From Sclerotiophoma versabilis (taxonomy: Eukaryota; Ascomycota; Dothideomycetes; Pleosporales; Didymellaceae): a stretch of DNA of 64,000 nucleotides. This document shows, one piece after another, positions 43,234-54,752 of this stretch. Each line of letters opens with the position of its first letter. Position 1 is the stretch's first letter. The DNA lies in the NCBI GenBank assembly GCA_012274445.1, contig JAAROD010000015.1, positions 2,728,001 to 2,792,000 on the forward strand. Direction: 5' to 3'. A program made the position numbers and the translations under genes. The notes beneath the pieces were generated by a model that searched no databases, was not told the DNA's origin, and saw nothing but the letters and a program-made list of their open reading frames with translations.

Positions 43234-46206
43234 ATGGGCGAGAATACCAGTATGCCTGATGCCGAGGCGGTGCGTGAGAGCACGCTCATGTACGGCCATG
43301 AAGAGGAAGAGCTCAACGAGAAGTATCCGACGCGGCCTCTGAACGAGCACAAGACCCCACCTTTTCATACCCTATTTACAGAGCTCTTTGACCCGTTGAT
43401 GGACGCGCAGAAGAGGAAGCACCCTGTAGGACCGCGTCGAAATGCTGGACCATCAGGCCACGCAAACCTCTCACCGCACGAAGCGAAGAGGAACATCATT
43501 GAGCGCTTCATCAAAGACTGGCGCAAGAATGTCGGTAATGACTTCTATCCCGCGATGCGACTGATTATACCAGAGAAAGACCGTGACCGCGCAATGTACG
43601 GGCTGAAGGAGAAGGCTATCGCCAAAGTATTAATCAAACTTACCAAGATCAGCAAGGATTCAGAAGACGCAAAGCAGATGCTCAATTGGAAACTGCCCGG
43701 TCAGCTATATAAAGCAGCATCATCGACAGCCGGCGACTTTGCCGGTCGCTGCTATGAGGTCCTATCTACTCGCCAGATGCGTATTCAATACAGCGACATG
43801 AGCATCGCGGAGGTTAACAATGCCTTGGACAAACTGTCACAGGTTGGCTCAGAAGACGAGCAAGTGAAGATCTTCAACAGATTTTACCGGAGGATGAATG
43901 CTGAAGAGATGACTTGGCTGATCCGTATGATCCTCCGCCAGATGAAAATTGGAGCTACTGAGAAGACATTCCTCGATATGTGGCATCCTGATGCCGAGCA
44001 ACTCTTCAACATCTCTTCAAATCTCAGACGAGTTTGCTGGGAGCTGTACGACCAGACGATTCGACTTGAAGGTGATGACACAGGCCTCAGTGTGATGCAG
44101 TGCTTCCAGCCCCAGCTCGCGCAATTCCAGGACAAAGTGGGCTCATTTGAGAAAATTGTATCCAGGTTCCAGCAAAACCCTGACGATGATAATTTCTGGA
44201 TTGAGGAAAAACTTGATGGCGAGCGCATGCAATTACATATGATGAAGGATCCGGAGGCACCAGGCGGCAGGCTCTTCGGCTTTTGGTCACGCAAAGCCAA
44301 GGATTATGCCTACCTTTATGGAAAGCATCTCGAAGGCGAGGAAGCCGGTGCATTGACACGATTCATCGCAGATGCATTCGGAGAGAACATTCGCAACATC
44401 ATCCTTGACGGCGAGATGATCACCTGGGACATGGAGACGGATCACATTGTTGGTTTTGGTACGTTGAAGACGGCTGCGATTTCAGAAAAAGAAAACAAGA
44501 CCAATAAAAATACTGGTCAACGCCCCCTTTTCCGCGTGTTCGATTGCGTCTACCTCAACGACAAGCTCTTGACCCCTTACATGTTACGAGACCGCCGTCG
44601 AGCATTGAAGGGTGCGGTCAAGAACGTTCATCGGCGTCTGGAGATCCATCCGTACATCGACGCACGCTCATACACTGAGGTCGAACCCGCGTTGCGAAGG
44701 GTCGTAGCTGAGTCTTCAGAAGGCTTAGTACTGAAAAATCCTCGCTCGATGTACCGTCTCAACGATCGTAACAACGACTGGATGAAGGTCAAACCAGAGT
44801 ACATGTCTGAGTACGGAGAGTCACTTGATTGTGTCGTCATTGGTGGCTACTACGGCTCAGGTCATCGAGGTGGCGCTCACTCTAGCTTTCTTTGCGGCTT
44901 ACGTGTCAAGCAACATGCCAAACCAGATAATCCGGACTACGAGAAATGTTTCTCGTTCTTCAAAGTCGGCGGGGGGTTTAGTCGTGATGACTACACCGCC
45001 ATACGAGGTCGCACGGAGGGCAAATGGAAAGACTGGGACCCTAAGCGTCCACCGCCCACCATCGAGCTCGGTGGCCACTCAGAAAACCGCCAGTATGAAC
45101 GACCTGATCAGTGGATCCTACCCAGTGACTCAGTCGTTCTTGAATGCAAAGCGGCAAGTGTGGAAAGCAGCGATAAATTCCGCATGGGTCGCACGCTTCG
45201 TTTCCCGCGCTTCAAGCGCCTACGCGCGGACAAGCGTTGGGACCAAGCCCTGAGCATCCACGAATGGATTGAACTGCAGGACAACGTGGAGCAAACTCTA
45301 GAAGAAAAGCAGCAGGAGTTCAAGATAGAGCAATCTCGTCGCAAGAGAGCAAGAACCGCCAAGAAGCCACTCGTGATCGCTGGCAACGAAACTATCACTA
45401 CCCCTTACGCAGGATCAGAGTCAAAACTCTTTGAAGGCCTGACCTTCTACGTTATGACTGACCAACTCCATCCTGTAAAGAAAAGCAAAGCAGACCTTGA
45501 AGCCCTCATAAAAGCCAACGGTGGGAAAATCATGCAGCGCGACTCACCTGACAAAAGCCTCGTCATCATCGCCGACAAGCGACTAATCAAAGTTGCATCC
45601 CTCGAAAAGCGCAACACTAACAACATAATCAAGCCCATCTGGCTGTCCGACTGCGTTGCGCAGAACGACACAGACGCGGGTGCACCTCCATATCTCCTGC
45701 CCTTCGAGCCAAATCGGCACATGTTCTTCCTCCACGAGAATGATCTGGAAGTCGTAGAAGGCCATGTAGATAGTCACGGCGATTCGTATGCACGAGACAT
45801 CGGTGACGTCGAGGAGATGAGGACGTTACTTGAAGGCATGCAGAAGCCGAGAGCAAGGAAGGATTTTGACAAGCATGGCTTTCTCAATCAACTCCAGGGC
45901 CATGGGGAAGAGGTGACGAGGTTGAAGAGCTACATGTTCGTGAATGTTAAAATGGCTGTTCACACCAGTGACGATTCAGCTTGGAACCTCAAGGCGGGGG
46001 CTGTGGCGAATTATGTCCGGTTTGGTGGTGGCGAGGTGGTGAACAGAGAGACTGCAAAGAGTGTCACGCATGTCGTTGTTCCGGACGGTGGCAAGGCAGA
46101 CAGTACAAAGGTTACGAGCATGGCAAGGGTGGTGGGTATTGGGTGGATTGAGAGATGTTGGGAAGAAGGCACCATGGTTGATGAGGAGAGGTTTCAATGG
46201 GGATGA
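43234..46206 (+). CDS. LIG4: DNA ligase IV
   Basis: ATP-dependent ligase that seals double-strand breaks in non-homologous end joining with its XRCC4/LIF1 partner. Order: N-terminal DNA-binding domain, nucleotidyltransferase with active-site EEKLDGERMQLH (adenylated Lys about residue 326, codon at 44209), GEMITWD, EGLVLKNPRSMY and DWMKVKPEY motifs, OB fold, then two C-terminal BRCT domains (SKLFEGLTFYVMTDQLH... and FVNVKMAVHTSDDSAWN...). The region between BRCTs (residues ~840-900), where the partner binds, is present. The start ATG 43234 in ACCATGG context is preferred; ATG 43147 would add 29 residues. Single exon, 990 residues. Confidence 0.95.
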   Translation: MGENTSMPDAEAVRESTLMYGHEEEELNEKYPTRPLNEHKTPPFHTLFTELFDPLMDAQKRKHPVGPRRNAGPSGHANLSPHEAKRNIIERFIKDWRKNVGNDFYPAMRLIIPEKDRDRAMYGLKEKAIAKVLIKLTKISKDSEDAKQMLNWKLPGQLYKAASSTAGDFAGRCYEVLSTRQMRIQYSDMSIAEVNNALDKLSQVGSEDEQVKIFNRFYRRMNAEEMTWLIRMILRQMKIGATEKTFLDMWHPDAEQLFNISSNLRRVCWELYDQTIRLEGDDTGLSVMQCFQPQLAQFQDKVGSFEKIVSRFQQNPDDDNFWIEEKLDGERMQLHMMKDPEAPGGRLFGFWSRKAKDYAYLYGKHLEGEEAGALTRFIADAFGENIRNIILDGEMITWDMETDHIVGFGTLKTAAISEKENKTNKNTGQRPLFRVFDCVYLNDKLLTPYMLRDRRRALKGAVKNVHRRLEIHPYIDARSYTEVEPALRRVVAESSEGLVLKNPRSMYRLNDRNNDWMKVKPEYMSEYGESLDCVVIGGYYGSGHRGGAHSSFLCGLRVKQHAKPDNPDYEKCFSFFKVGGGFSRDDYTAIRGRTEGKWKDWDPKRPPPTIELGGHSENRQYERPDQWILPSDSVVLECKAASVESSDKFRMGRTLRFPRFKRLRADKRWDQALSIHEWIELQDNVEQTLEEKQQEFKIEQSRRKRARTAKKPLVIAGNETITTPYAGSESKLFEGLTFYVMTDQLHPVKKSKADLEALIKANGGKIMQRDSPDKSLVIIADKRLIKVASLEKRNTNNIIKPIWLSDCVAQNDTDAGAPPYLLPFEPNRHMFFLHENDLEVVEGHVDSHGDSYARDIGDVEEMRTLLEGMQKPRARKDFDKHGFLNQLQGHGEEVTRLKSYMFVNVKMAVHTSDDSAWNLKAGAVANYVRFGGGEVVNRETAKSVTHVVVPDGGKADSTKVTSMARVVGIGWIERCWEEGTMVDEERFQWG

Positions 46207-46334
46207 TTTCAAACGTTGACTGAAGATACGGCGTGATGGTACCGCAACCACGACCAGTTCCTGCCCCACAGTCATGAAATTTAGTACTCAGAACGTGCGA
46301 TTTCATATCTTATCCCGATTTCCATCTATCAATT

Positions 46335-47329
46335 TCAATCCTTACTTCCTTCAGCTCCCTGCATACTGAGCAGTCCCGCCGTCCTAACAAATCCGGCCGT
46401 ACTCCAAAACCCCCCGCCGAAGTCAAGATCATACCAGTAATTCACCGCACAGCACAGCCCCTCCTTATCGACGCTCTGGCTCACTTTATGATACCACAAC
46501 GCAGGCAGATACAGCATATCACCCTCGTCAAGCGTGACGCGCATCGGCTGCGCGTATGGCGAGTAGGGCGTTGCATTTCGCTCAGGCGCATCAGGATCCC
46601 AAGTCGCAAACGGCACATACGTGTCCGGCTCGTCGATACAGACGGCCAAATGCGCTATCTCCGACTCATCTGAGGTAGGCATGGCTGATTGCGGCGCGTA
46701 CGTGCCTGCCAGGACTTGCTGCTCATTCACACACGGCGCGGCAACGGGCGGGAGCAAGACGAAGTGCTTCCTCCCAAGGATCTGCACGTAGATGTTCTCA
46801 TAGTTGTCCTTGTGCAACGCAGTGATGGAGGCGGAGCTGCCGAGCCAGAAGTTGACTGCGTCGGGGGTTTGATCTAGGGCGACGCGCGCAAACGGGATGC
46901 TGGGAGGCACGTCGGAGAACAGGCTCGTGTACTCGTCACGCAGGTTGTCGTTCTGTGTTTGCGCGTAGCGAATCGGTCGTCCGCTGGCTGCGTTACGGCG
47001 CAGTCCCTGCGCGCTGATGGCGTCCAGCACTGTCGCGAAGTCCTCGTCTTTCTCGTAAGGTTTGACGAATACGCTGCCTCCTGATGGTAGGTCGACTACG
47101 GAGTCGGCGTTGCCGTGGGGCGTAAGCGAGACATTGACGGTTTGGCCATCCATTACTTTCTTTAGGTAGGTGGCGTTCCATCGCTTGCGGGCTTTCCAGT
47201 CTGCAGCGCCGTTTTTGATCACGAATGGTCGGTTGCGGGCGACATAGCGCATGAACTCGAGGGGTGAAGGTTCTTCATGCAGGGTGTCGATTGTGGTGGG
47301 ATTCAGGTCGTGGTAGGATGTTACCAGAT
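46335..47329 (-). CDS. JMJD7-like JmjC-domain protein (5' exon unresolved)
   Basis: Predicted Fe(II)/2-oxoglutarate-dependent lysyl hydroxylase. The cupin carries the metal triad: HKD in ASITALHKDNYENIYVQ and the distal His in LPALWYHKVSQS. The N-terminal signature SYHDLNPTTIDTLHEE, then PSPLEFMRYVARNRPFVIK, identifies the JMJD7 group. The ATG at 47252 lies inside this signature, so coding extends upstream to an acceptor at 47330 (TTTTCAG). The first exon, a few tens of codons, was not found with confidence; a candidate is MLVEDEVLGLKSPEQAATR, near 47620, with a good donor but an unresolved phase. It is convergent with LIG4 (128 bp) and divergent from IMP1. Confidence 0.82.
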
Positions 47330-47829
47330 CTGAAAAGACTCAGAAAGGGGACTTGCATTATGGCACAGTTGACGAGATCAAAGCAGAGATCCTTAGAATG
47401 TAAAGAGTAACTGGACAGAAATAATGGAGAATGGAAGCACCTCTTACAGCATCTGTCAGGGTCGCGCCTGGTGCAAGTCCGGTTGGTGCAGGCCTTTATG
47501 GAGATCAGTTTACGCTTAGTATGGGTCTTGTGAAGCACTTTTACCTCGTGGCAGCTTGCTCGGGACTTTTCAGTCCAAGGACTTCATCCTCGACAAGCAT
47601 TGTGTTTGGCGCAAAGTCTTGAACTGGAAGCAAAGGTGATGCAGGATATGTGAAGCCGGAGTTAAGCTTTTAGCGTCGGGGACAATTCCAGACTTCTGAA
47701 GCTCAAACATCGTCACTCCACCAACGCTCTATAGCTTTGTCAACGACTGCGCATCTGGACACTGCAGCACACTTTGACCACAGCCATGCGTGTACGGTGA
47801 AAGAAAAACTCCACACGACAGTCTCCGAC

Positions 47830-48461
47830 ATGTCGTTCCTCGGCTCTAAAGTGCGCGACCTCTGGTGTACGTTCTCCCATCACCTGTCCTCGTCCTTCGC
47901 GCATCCCTAATGCTCCTCCCAGGGGCGAGCAAGACATTCCTCAAAGGCGCATTTGTCTTCCACATTGTCACCACCCATATCGGCGCCATCGGGCACACCA
48001 GCGGCGTCAGCATGGTCCCTACGATCCCTGACTCCTTCACCAAGCGGCCCTGGATTCTATACTCATGCCTGCACCGGCGCGGCCGGGGAATCCAAGTCGG
48101 CGACGTAATTACCTACACACACCCTCTCTTCCCCCACCAGCGGGGCTGCAAGCGCGTCATCGGCATGCCGGGCGACTTCGTCAGCGTGATGAGCGCTGCG
48201 CGTGAAGACGCGGATCTGGAGAAAGACGGGGACGAAGGGGATTGGGCGAATGTTAAGGAGAGGGTTGTCCAGGTGCCCGAGGGTCATTGTTGGATTGCGG
48301 GGGATAATTTGGAGTGGAGTAGGGATTCGAGGTTGTTTGGGCCGCTGCCGTTAGGGCTGGTCAAGGCGAAGGTTCTGGCAGTGATTAGTCCGTGGGAGAG
48401 TGCAAAGTGGGTGGGTCATGGGCAGGATGTTGTTGAGACTCGTAGAACAGAGAGGCAGTAA
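47830..48461 (+). CDS. IMP1: Mitochondrial inner membrane protease subunit 1
   Basis: S26 signal peptidase that cleaves sorting signals of intermembrane-space proteins. A 56-nt intron (47867-47922, GTACGT donor, CCTAAT branch) gives MSFLGSKVRDLWWASKTFL, followed by the membrane segment around KGAFVFHIVTTHIG. The catalytic Ser is in TSGVSMVPTIPDS and the general-base Lys in GCKRVIGMPGDFV. Box E, GHCWIAGDNLEWSRDSRLFG, is complete. The length of 191 residues is right. Alternative, IMP2-like, is less likely from the size and the Ser box. Confidence 0.9.
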
Positions 48462-50086
48462 GTGACGGCACGCGAGCTATGTGGATTGCGTTGTAGATTC
48501 TTGCATCAGCTCGGAGATACCCCATTAATTTTATGACCACGCATACTGGTACAATACAGCGAAGCGAATCGGAGCATTCATGGACTTGTGCCTTCGCCGT
48601 CGAACACCGCCTGGTCAATTCCAAAACGAAAGGCAGGAGTAGTCTTTAGACGATTCTGACGTCGAAGCCCTTGCGTTTTTGACCTTGACAGCAAGATGTG
48701 GTACCGCAGCGTCAGGTCAAAATTGAGGTATATGAAGCAAAAATCAAAAACATACAACAGCGGGTATTCGCTAGTAAGGCATGTACCTACTTTTAACACG
48801 CCCTACGATTGTGCAGGAGAATGCCACCAGAAATGACAGACCTCGTGCGCACGATCTTAGCGCTGTTTAGAAAAGTCTGCTTGGTTATCTTTTCTAACAA
48901 CCACAAGTATCGAGCCCAAAAAGCGGCCACACGCAAAGTTCAGCTTATTTGTAACTAAGTCAATTCCGCCGCGCCAGCATCATGCCAGGGCAACGCTATG
49001 AAAGGGCTTCTGCACAAGCCTGCCTCTTGGTCGTGTTTTGACCCTTCACCTTCTTTCACATTTTGCGCCAAGCCCTTCTAGTCTTCCAACCTTTACGCCC
49101 CCGCGCCTTGAAAGCACTGATCACGTATTGTACAGATGGATTGTATCCACATTAAGATATTGAGAATGCAATCAAAGACGTTCTTGGGAGCGATAGAGAA
49201 TTGCTTAATTCTTCTTATGCAGCAGCGACTGGTGTCCGCATCGAGCTTCCAGGTGCACATCAAGACGAGGGATGGTGCCTTCCAGAAAGACGAGTGGTTC
49301 TGTATGACTACAGGCGGAATGTATTCCCATATTGAAGGTGCAATTCGCACGAAAGCGGACAGGTATTGATCTGCTGCTTTGCTGTTCATCTTGCTGCTGA
49401 CAAGTAAGAGTTCCGTACTGTACTAGCGATTCTTTTATATGTAAGCTGGATTCTTGCAAAAATGAGGCCCGGCTTACGGTTTCCATATCTAGGCTCTCAT
49501 TGTTGATGTTGCTAACCAACGTTGCTTTGGGATCTGTCTCAAGGCCGTTGGATCTCCGCAGGAAACAGGCCTCCAGTTCGGATATCCGTTATCAAATGTT
49601 GCTTTGGAAGCCTATCTCCTGCAGCGATTCAATGACTTTGAACCGGAGTCCGAAGCAACGATGGCTACTGACACCCGAATAAGAGTTCATCATACAGTCA
49701 TTAAGCATCTTGGGGACCGAATGGATTTACAAACTCTAGCCTGGCGAAAGTCTGGCAGCACATCACTAATGCGATGTGCGCTTAATCGGAAATTAGCGAT
49801 GGCCGGATTGACAACATAACAGTTACTGAACAGAGACTCGCGATAGAATGAAGAAAGTGTGGTGATGCTGATTCTTGCAGGTCAGAACGTGATTTCGGGA
49901 TCGGTCCGACTGGTCGGACCACACCGCCCGGTGGGTCGAGCTGGCACTGAGTAGGGCCTATGCAACACCGAACCTGCAGCCTAATCTCGATTACCTAGAA
50001 GGTTCATCCGACCATTAACACAGGCGCATGGCACTCGTGTAGTGCGACAAACTTTCTGAGCAACTATCGCGCATATCCTTTTCGCT
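48462..50086. other. Intergenic stretch with a 5S rRNA-derived fragment
   Basis: Short open frames at 49093-49820 on both strands have no recognisable domain. The only identifiable element is the 5S 3'-end fragment at 48722. Confidence 0.45.
48722..48775 (-). pseudogene. 5S rRNA 3'-end fragment plus flank
   Basis: On the minus strand this reads ACTAGCGAATACCCGCTGTT, then GTATGTTTTTGATTTTTGCT. The first part is the conserved 5S 3' end, followed by its T-run terminator and about 20 bp of downstream flank. Nearly the same block occurs at 51568-51626, including the flank, so it is a duplicated piece, not an independent gene. The rest of the 5S is missing. Confidence 0.8.
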
Positions 50087-51379
50087 ATGGCGATCTTCAA
50101 CGACCTTGCAATCGAGCTACAAGAGGCTATCTGGGAAATGGTACTCCCAGCCTCTCGTGGGGTGCACTGGATCGAAGTTGAGGGCATTCCACAAGATGCA
50201 GAATTCGTACGCGATAGCATCCGTATGACCCAATGGTACAGGTTTGATCGCATGCCTGAGACGTACTCAGATGTCCACCAGAATCGGGACCTGAACCACG
50301 ACTTTTCAGGACGCGCCAGTGAAACCAAGCAGGAATCGAGCCCCTTTTTCCGCTACCTCCTTACCACCGTGCCGGCCGTTATGGGACAACCGGGCTTGGC
50401 TGGCAATAAAGAGTTAGAAAGTGACCTGGCCGATGAGATAGCGTATACGAGTCGCTGCCGGCAATTGTCGACCTATTATCAGATCGCAACGCTTCTCTCA
50501 CTCTGTCGGCTATCGCGCATAATAGCGCTGCAATACATCAAAACCAATCGTAATTGCAGTTGGCCTATTCGCCGCAGCATGGGTCCGCTATATCGCCCGC
50601 GTCAGATGAAAGTGTGGGAGACGCAGTATAGTGGCGGTGTTAGCCCGCCGGTTTCGTTGCTTCACACTAGTTGGCAGCTGCTTCGCCCTCGTATCCATAC
50701 GCTCGACCTTGTCGTCCTCCGACTGCATGATCGTCAAGGTCAAGCAACGTCGCTACTCAAGCATGCACCATGGCAATACGTAATTGAGCGACCTTACCAT
50801 AAACCTACTTTTGCATGCTTCGACCGTGTAGGTTTGGAGTGGCATCCGTCCTGGGGTACTGTAGGCGGGCGGGGTGAGCTGCGGGTGGGCAATATCCGCG
50901 CATTCGTCAAAACAATGCAGGGTAGTCACTCCCCTGCGGCATTGTACTGGCTGGTCGATGGTGTGCCGCGCCCGAACTGGAAACGGGACTATCCAGCCGT
51001 TGTTCAAAAGGTCTTTGCAGATCGCCTTGCTGATGAGAAAAGCAACCTTGCGGAGCATCTCAACTTGCATTGGAAACTGGGCCACAGTGAACGTGAAGCG
51101 TTGCTAGCAGATCATCATGTGGACCTAGAGTTTGAGGCTAACGGGCGCTGGTACTACCTTGTCTTCGTTGCATTTGACGAATTCCGTGAGGATGAAAAGG
51201 ATCAGCTAGATCACGCCGGGCTAGGTTGTAGCGGACCATTCCCAGGCACCGCGGCCATGTGGCCTGAGGCACTGCGAGAACCGGTGCGGCTTGCTCACGA
51301 CATTTGTAGAGCTCGTCGTAAGAACGTAGGGACCCTTGCATCTTTTTCATATATCCTGAGCTGGGAGCCAATTAGCTGA
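50087..51379 (+). CDS. 2EXR-domain-like protein, unknown function
   Basis: 430 residues, single exon. The start MAIFNDLAIELQEAIWEMVL, then PASRGVHWIEVEG, matches the 2EXR family (F-x-x-L-P-x-E-L-R-x-x-I-W-E-x-x-L-P), abundant in filamentous fungi and of unknown role. The central part (CRLSRIIALQYIKTN) fits the family's helix after the loop. No catalytic motif is seen. It lies alone between 5S fragments in a gene-poor area. Confidence 0.75.
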   Translation: MAIFNDLAIELQEAIWEMVLPASRGVHWIEVEGIPQDAEFVRDSIRMTQWYRFDRMPETYSDVHQNRDLNHDFSGRASETKQESSPFFRYLLTTVPAVMGQPGLAGNKELESDLADEIAYTSRCRQLSTYYQIATLLSLCRLSRIIALQYIKTNRNCSWPIRRSMGPLYRPRQMKVWETQYSGGVSPPVSLLHTSWQLLRPRIHTLDLVVLRLHDRQGQATSLLKHAPWQYVIERPYHKPTFACFDRVGLEWHPSWGTVGGRGELRVGNIRAFVKTMQGSHSPAALYWLVDGVPRPNWKRDYPAVVQKVFADRLADEKSNLAEHLNLHWKLGHSEREALLADHHVDLEFEANGRWYYLVFVAFDEFREDEKDQLDHAGLGCSGPFPGTAAMWPEALREPVRLAHDICRARRKNVGTLASFSYILSWEPIS

Positions 51380-51598
51380 GATAGGATATGATGAGATAAC
51401 AATCGTTTGATTCTTTCTCTCTGCTTGTCCAACAGTTGCGAAGGTGTTTCTCCGTCTAAGTCCAATACATCCCCTCTTACCTTACAGTTTTCTCAGGGCT
51501 CTATCACCTCCTCTCAACCCCATCTTGCAGCAAAATGCGAAGGTGTCCAGCTTGCGAGCAGAGCATAAGATTGAGGTATATAGAGCAAAAAATCAAAA

Positions 51599-51701
51599 AC
51601 ATACAACAGCGGGTATTCGCTAGTGGTCACCCACCTAACTACTAATCCGCCGGTACGTTGCTTAAATAGGGCTGAGCGAACGGGAAGCCTTGCTGTCTTC
51701 C
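51599..51701 (-). pseudogene. 5S rRNA (pseudo)gene, 5' end lost
   Basis: The minus strand reads GGAAGACAGCAAGGCTTCCC, GTTCGCTCAGCCCTATTTAA, GCAACGTACCGGCGGATTAG, TAGTTAGGTGGGTGACCACT, AGCGAATACCCGCTGTTGTA and TGTTTTT. This follows the fungal 5S from about nt 20 to the 3' end, including the internal promoter region and T-rich terminator. The expected first ~20 nt (ACATACGACCATAGGG...) are replaced by unrelated sequence, so helix I cannot form. Best read as a truncated dispersed 5S copy. A similar loss is common among dispersed fungal 5S pseudogenes. Confidence 0.85.
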
Positions 51702-52806
51702 GTTCGCTTGCCACAAAATCCCGTAAAATCACTGTATCTGGTAATTTGCTCGCGCAATTGTCCCAGAATCCGGTATCCTAGGAATATAGATAGTCACGCC
51801 ACAGTAAAGTCGCATGCATGTGGCGTTTGTAGAAGTGTTACTATTGGACGGCTCGAAGACTGGTGTTGGTCGCCTCAATTATTTTCGTCCAATCAAACGC
51901 CAACCTCGGGTGTTGGTTGCCGAGCCCCAATCTCTTGTGATGATTATGGGAAAGAGACACCAACTGGATACCACCGAAGCTCGCATCGAGGATGCCTTCC
52001 TGTGTGTCCGAGCCTCGTTTTACAAAATTGATGTCAGTGCGACGCCCATGGCTGAGTGATCCACGACACGTGCTGATGATCCGCAGTAGTATCACCTAAT
52101 TTGGCTGGATTTAACCGCGCGCGACTATTCTGTCAATCCAGCAGTGTTCAGTCTTTTGATAGGCGTAGGGGGTCTCGGTACATTTGCTCTTAAACTCCTG
52201 TCTTGCCCCTGTAGACGCCGGTCACCCATAATCAGTAGTGCCGCATCAGCGCCCGATCAGTTTATCGACAAGGACAAGAGCTCGCCGGAACGTTGGATAT
52301 ATGATATAGTTAACATCTATTGCGCATTATCCTAAAAACGTTACCAGCAGTGACTATGTCGTAAGAAGAGTCAAGGTGAACCCACCATGCACAGCTAACA
52401 GTCTCGACTGAACTAAGTTTTAGAAACTCTAAGTGATTTGACAGAGATTCCAGGCATTGAGGCACAGCTTCGCGCTCAGCAGTATCAGTACGGATCGTAG
52501 ACCTAATCCGCGCTACGAGAGCGCGTACTCATTGGTATCTGCAAGAGTCCTTGAGTATGGCATGCCTACAGCGAGTGCCTAATGATCGATTGAAGAAGTG
52601 GACTAAACGGAGAAGTAGTGGCCCATAGTTTGTCCCAGAACTATTTAAACTGACATTGTCCCCTATCTAAATGCTCTCATCACAACATTCACAAAGTACT
52701 CCTACAAAGTCCCCCTACTATCTCCTACTCTTCTTCAGCTCTATCCACGTCCATTTTAGTTTCTGCTACTTATTTGAACAATCTTTACCTTCCTCGTCGA
52801 GCCATC
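51702..52806. other. Intergenic stretch
   Basis: One 81-codon frame (51814-52059) lacks a motif or intron. Otherwise it is the promoter of the small gene at 52807. Nothing further is seen. Confidence 0.45.
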
Positions 52807-53259
52807 ATGTCGTCAGCCCGCTTCATGAGACATGTCACTGTTGCTGGGAATCAAGTCAACATCTACGTTGCTCAGGAGATCCGACAGGCTGGCATTCGGC
52901 ACTCGATAGATGCAATCGACCCGGCACTTCTCCGCGACACAGTAAATAGGGTCGCAATGGCCTTGGTAGGCAACAAATTGCTCTCAGAAGCTCAGCAGGG
53001 TCAAACTAAGCATGTTACGATCACGTTTGTACGCCATCGGAAATTGAAAACTATCCTATTGACGAAAACAGATCCATGCCTCACGAGAGTCCCGCAGACC
53101 CAAACAACCATAGCACCATTGAGATCCAAAATGACAAGGGAGCTACCCTCGCCAAGGGACATGTCACTACTGATTCGAGCAAGCAACAGGTGAGTTTCTC
53201 GTTCTGGCCGGCTAGCAGCAGAACTTAAGTCGACTCATTACAACTAGGCGGCGCGTTGA
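52807..53259 (+). CDS. Small hypothetical protein
   Basis: Predicted 115 residues from three exons. ATG 52807 begins MSSARFMRHVTVAGNQVNIY. Introns are 53025-53071 (GTTTGT...ACAG) and 53190-53247 (GTGAGT...CTAG); both splice in phase and end at TGA 53257. Without splicing the first frame runs on with less coding-like sequence. No domain is recognised; the first 70 residues look helical and ordered, and the tail is polar. Confidence 0.45.
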
Positions 53260-53557
53260 TAGTGAAAGCTGTTGAAGGGCTTACTGATTTCCTGGTGTTG
53301 TGGCTGATTGCACTTCCTGCGCCTTTGTATCTCCGCTGCTATCTCTCACAATACGCCATCCTGTAGATTCTAAGCTATCTCACTTGTTGGAGGTTAGTTG
53401 TCCAATTTTAACAGGCGATATTATTCAACATCAACTGTAGCCGTTAAACCAATGCAGCATGGAAGCTTCATTTCCAATAAATGATGGAATAGGTAATCAG
53501 TTTGCCAACTTCCACCTAACTATTTCCTGTATTCTGTCAGCCGTCCTTTTCCAACTC

Positions 53558-54752
53558 TTACCCAGCATCCCCATCAGTTGCAACCGATTGCAAATAAGGG
53601 TGCCGCAACGCGTCCGAAGCCGTGGGCCGCTTGTCGGGGTCAATTATCAGTAGAGACTCGATAAAATCTAGTAAATCCTGCGGCACCGGAGGATCCGGAA
53701 TATTCTGTAGTTCCTTACGCCAATTGCCTCTGTCGATAAGCTTCATAGGACCAAGCGGATGATCCATAATAGCTAATCGCTCCGCAAGCTCAAACTCCTC
53801 TTTGTAAGTCTCGCAACTGACTGGATGACTTAACGGGCCAACGAGACAGATGATTTTTGCAATACAATATGCCTCGGTGTGCCCTTCAATGAGCTTGTCA
53901 CCAGGACCAAAGAGACCTAGTGGCGAGAGTTTGTACGTCAGCTTCCAAATTAGCTTTCTGTCTTCTCTCGAATATTCGGAGATGAACACTAACAGTAGCA
54001 GCGAAGGACCAGACATCTGAGGAGTGTCGGCACGGAATGCCTTGCCAGACTTCAGGCGCTCTAGCCGGTAGGCTTTGAACACGAATTTTTGCGGACCCAT
54101 CCACAATCACTACAGAATAAGAGCTAGCTACACACATGACGTTGAGAGGAGCACTTACTATTGCCTAAATCTCCTAGCTTAGCTACTGGAGAACTTCCAT
54201 CGACGTTGGAGACAAAGATGTTATTAGGGCTAACATCTAAACTATTCAGTACTAGGAGTTACAATAACGTAGGGGTTTATACCTGTATGGACAGCACCTA
54301 GTGTTTTTAAAACGCCAAGAGCTGATAGGACCGCCTTGGACACAACTTTAGGTAATATCGGACAGCCTCGGAATTTAGGCGCAGGCACTGATTCTAAATC
54401 ATGATCCATCCATTCAAACACAAGGCATGATGGGTTGTCTTGGTCTTGATTTGACCATACGGTATCGCGTAAAGCTCGGATGAAGGGGCTTGATGCAATC
54501 TCACTAAAGCCGTAATTGTGGTATTCGCGCGTCAAGCACGCTTTCTCGCCCTCAGTGGCTGCAGTTTTGATCATGGCCCTACGGCGGGGGTGAGCATTTG
54601 TTTCTAAATTGTGCCGTAGCAGAGCCTCACCATCGTTCTTGGATAGGGCTAGACAACACTTTGGCTTTGAAGACAGTGGCGCCTTTTAGCGGGTGGAGCA
54701 GCTCGTATTGTCCTTTTAGTCCGCGGAGGACTTGTCCCACGCGTAACGCCAT
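53558..54752 (-). pseudogene. Protein kinase gene with a +1 frameshift
   Basis: Five exons rebuild a small kinase: 54752-54631, 54578-54283, 54237-54159, 54109-53990 and 53916-53558. Seen: VGQVLRGLKGQYELLHPLKG and VFKAKVL (N-lobe), ERWAMIKTA (β3 Lys), LVFEWMDHDLES (hinge), HTDVSPNNIF (catalytic loop, HxDxxxxN), GDLGN (DFG equivalent), RAPEVWQGIPC (APE) and DVWSFAAT (αF). The exon sum is 3n+1. The extra base is in an AAA (54179-54181): reading PVAK, then LGDLGN, needs one A fewer. The lesion precedes the metal-binding Asp, so the product would be truncated. Alternatives are a base error or an unseen splice. Confidence 0.7.

Noticed and set aside
49093..49820. Overlapping short ORFs on both strands
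   Set aside because: No recognisable domain in either strand. Could be an old relic but nothing supports a call.
51814..52059. 81-codon ORF beginning MHVAFVEVLL
   Set aside because: No homology signal, no intron, and expected by chance in 1 kb of non-coding DNA.
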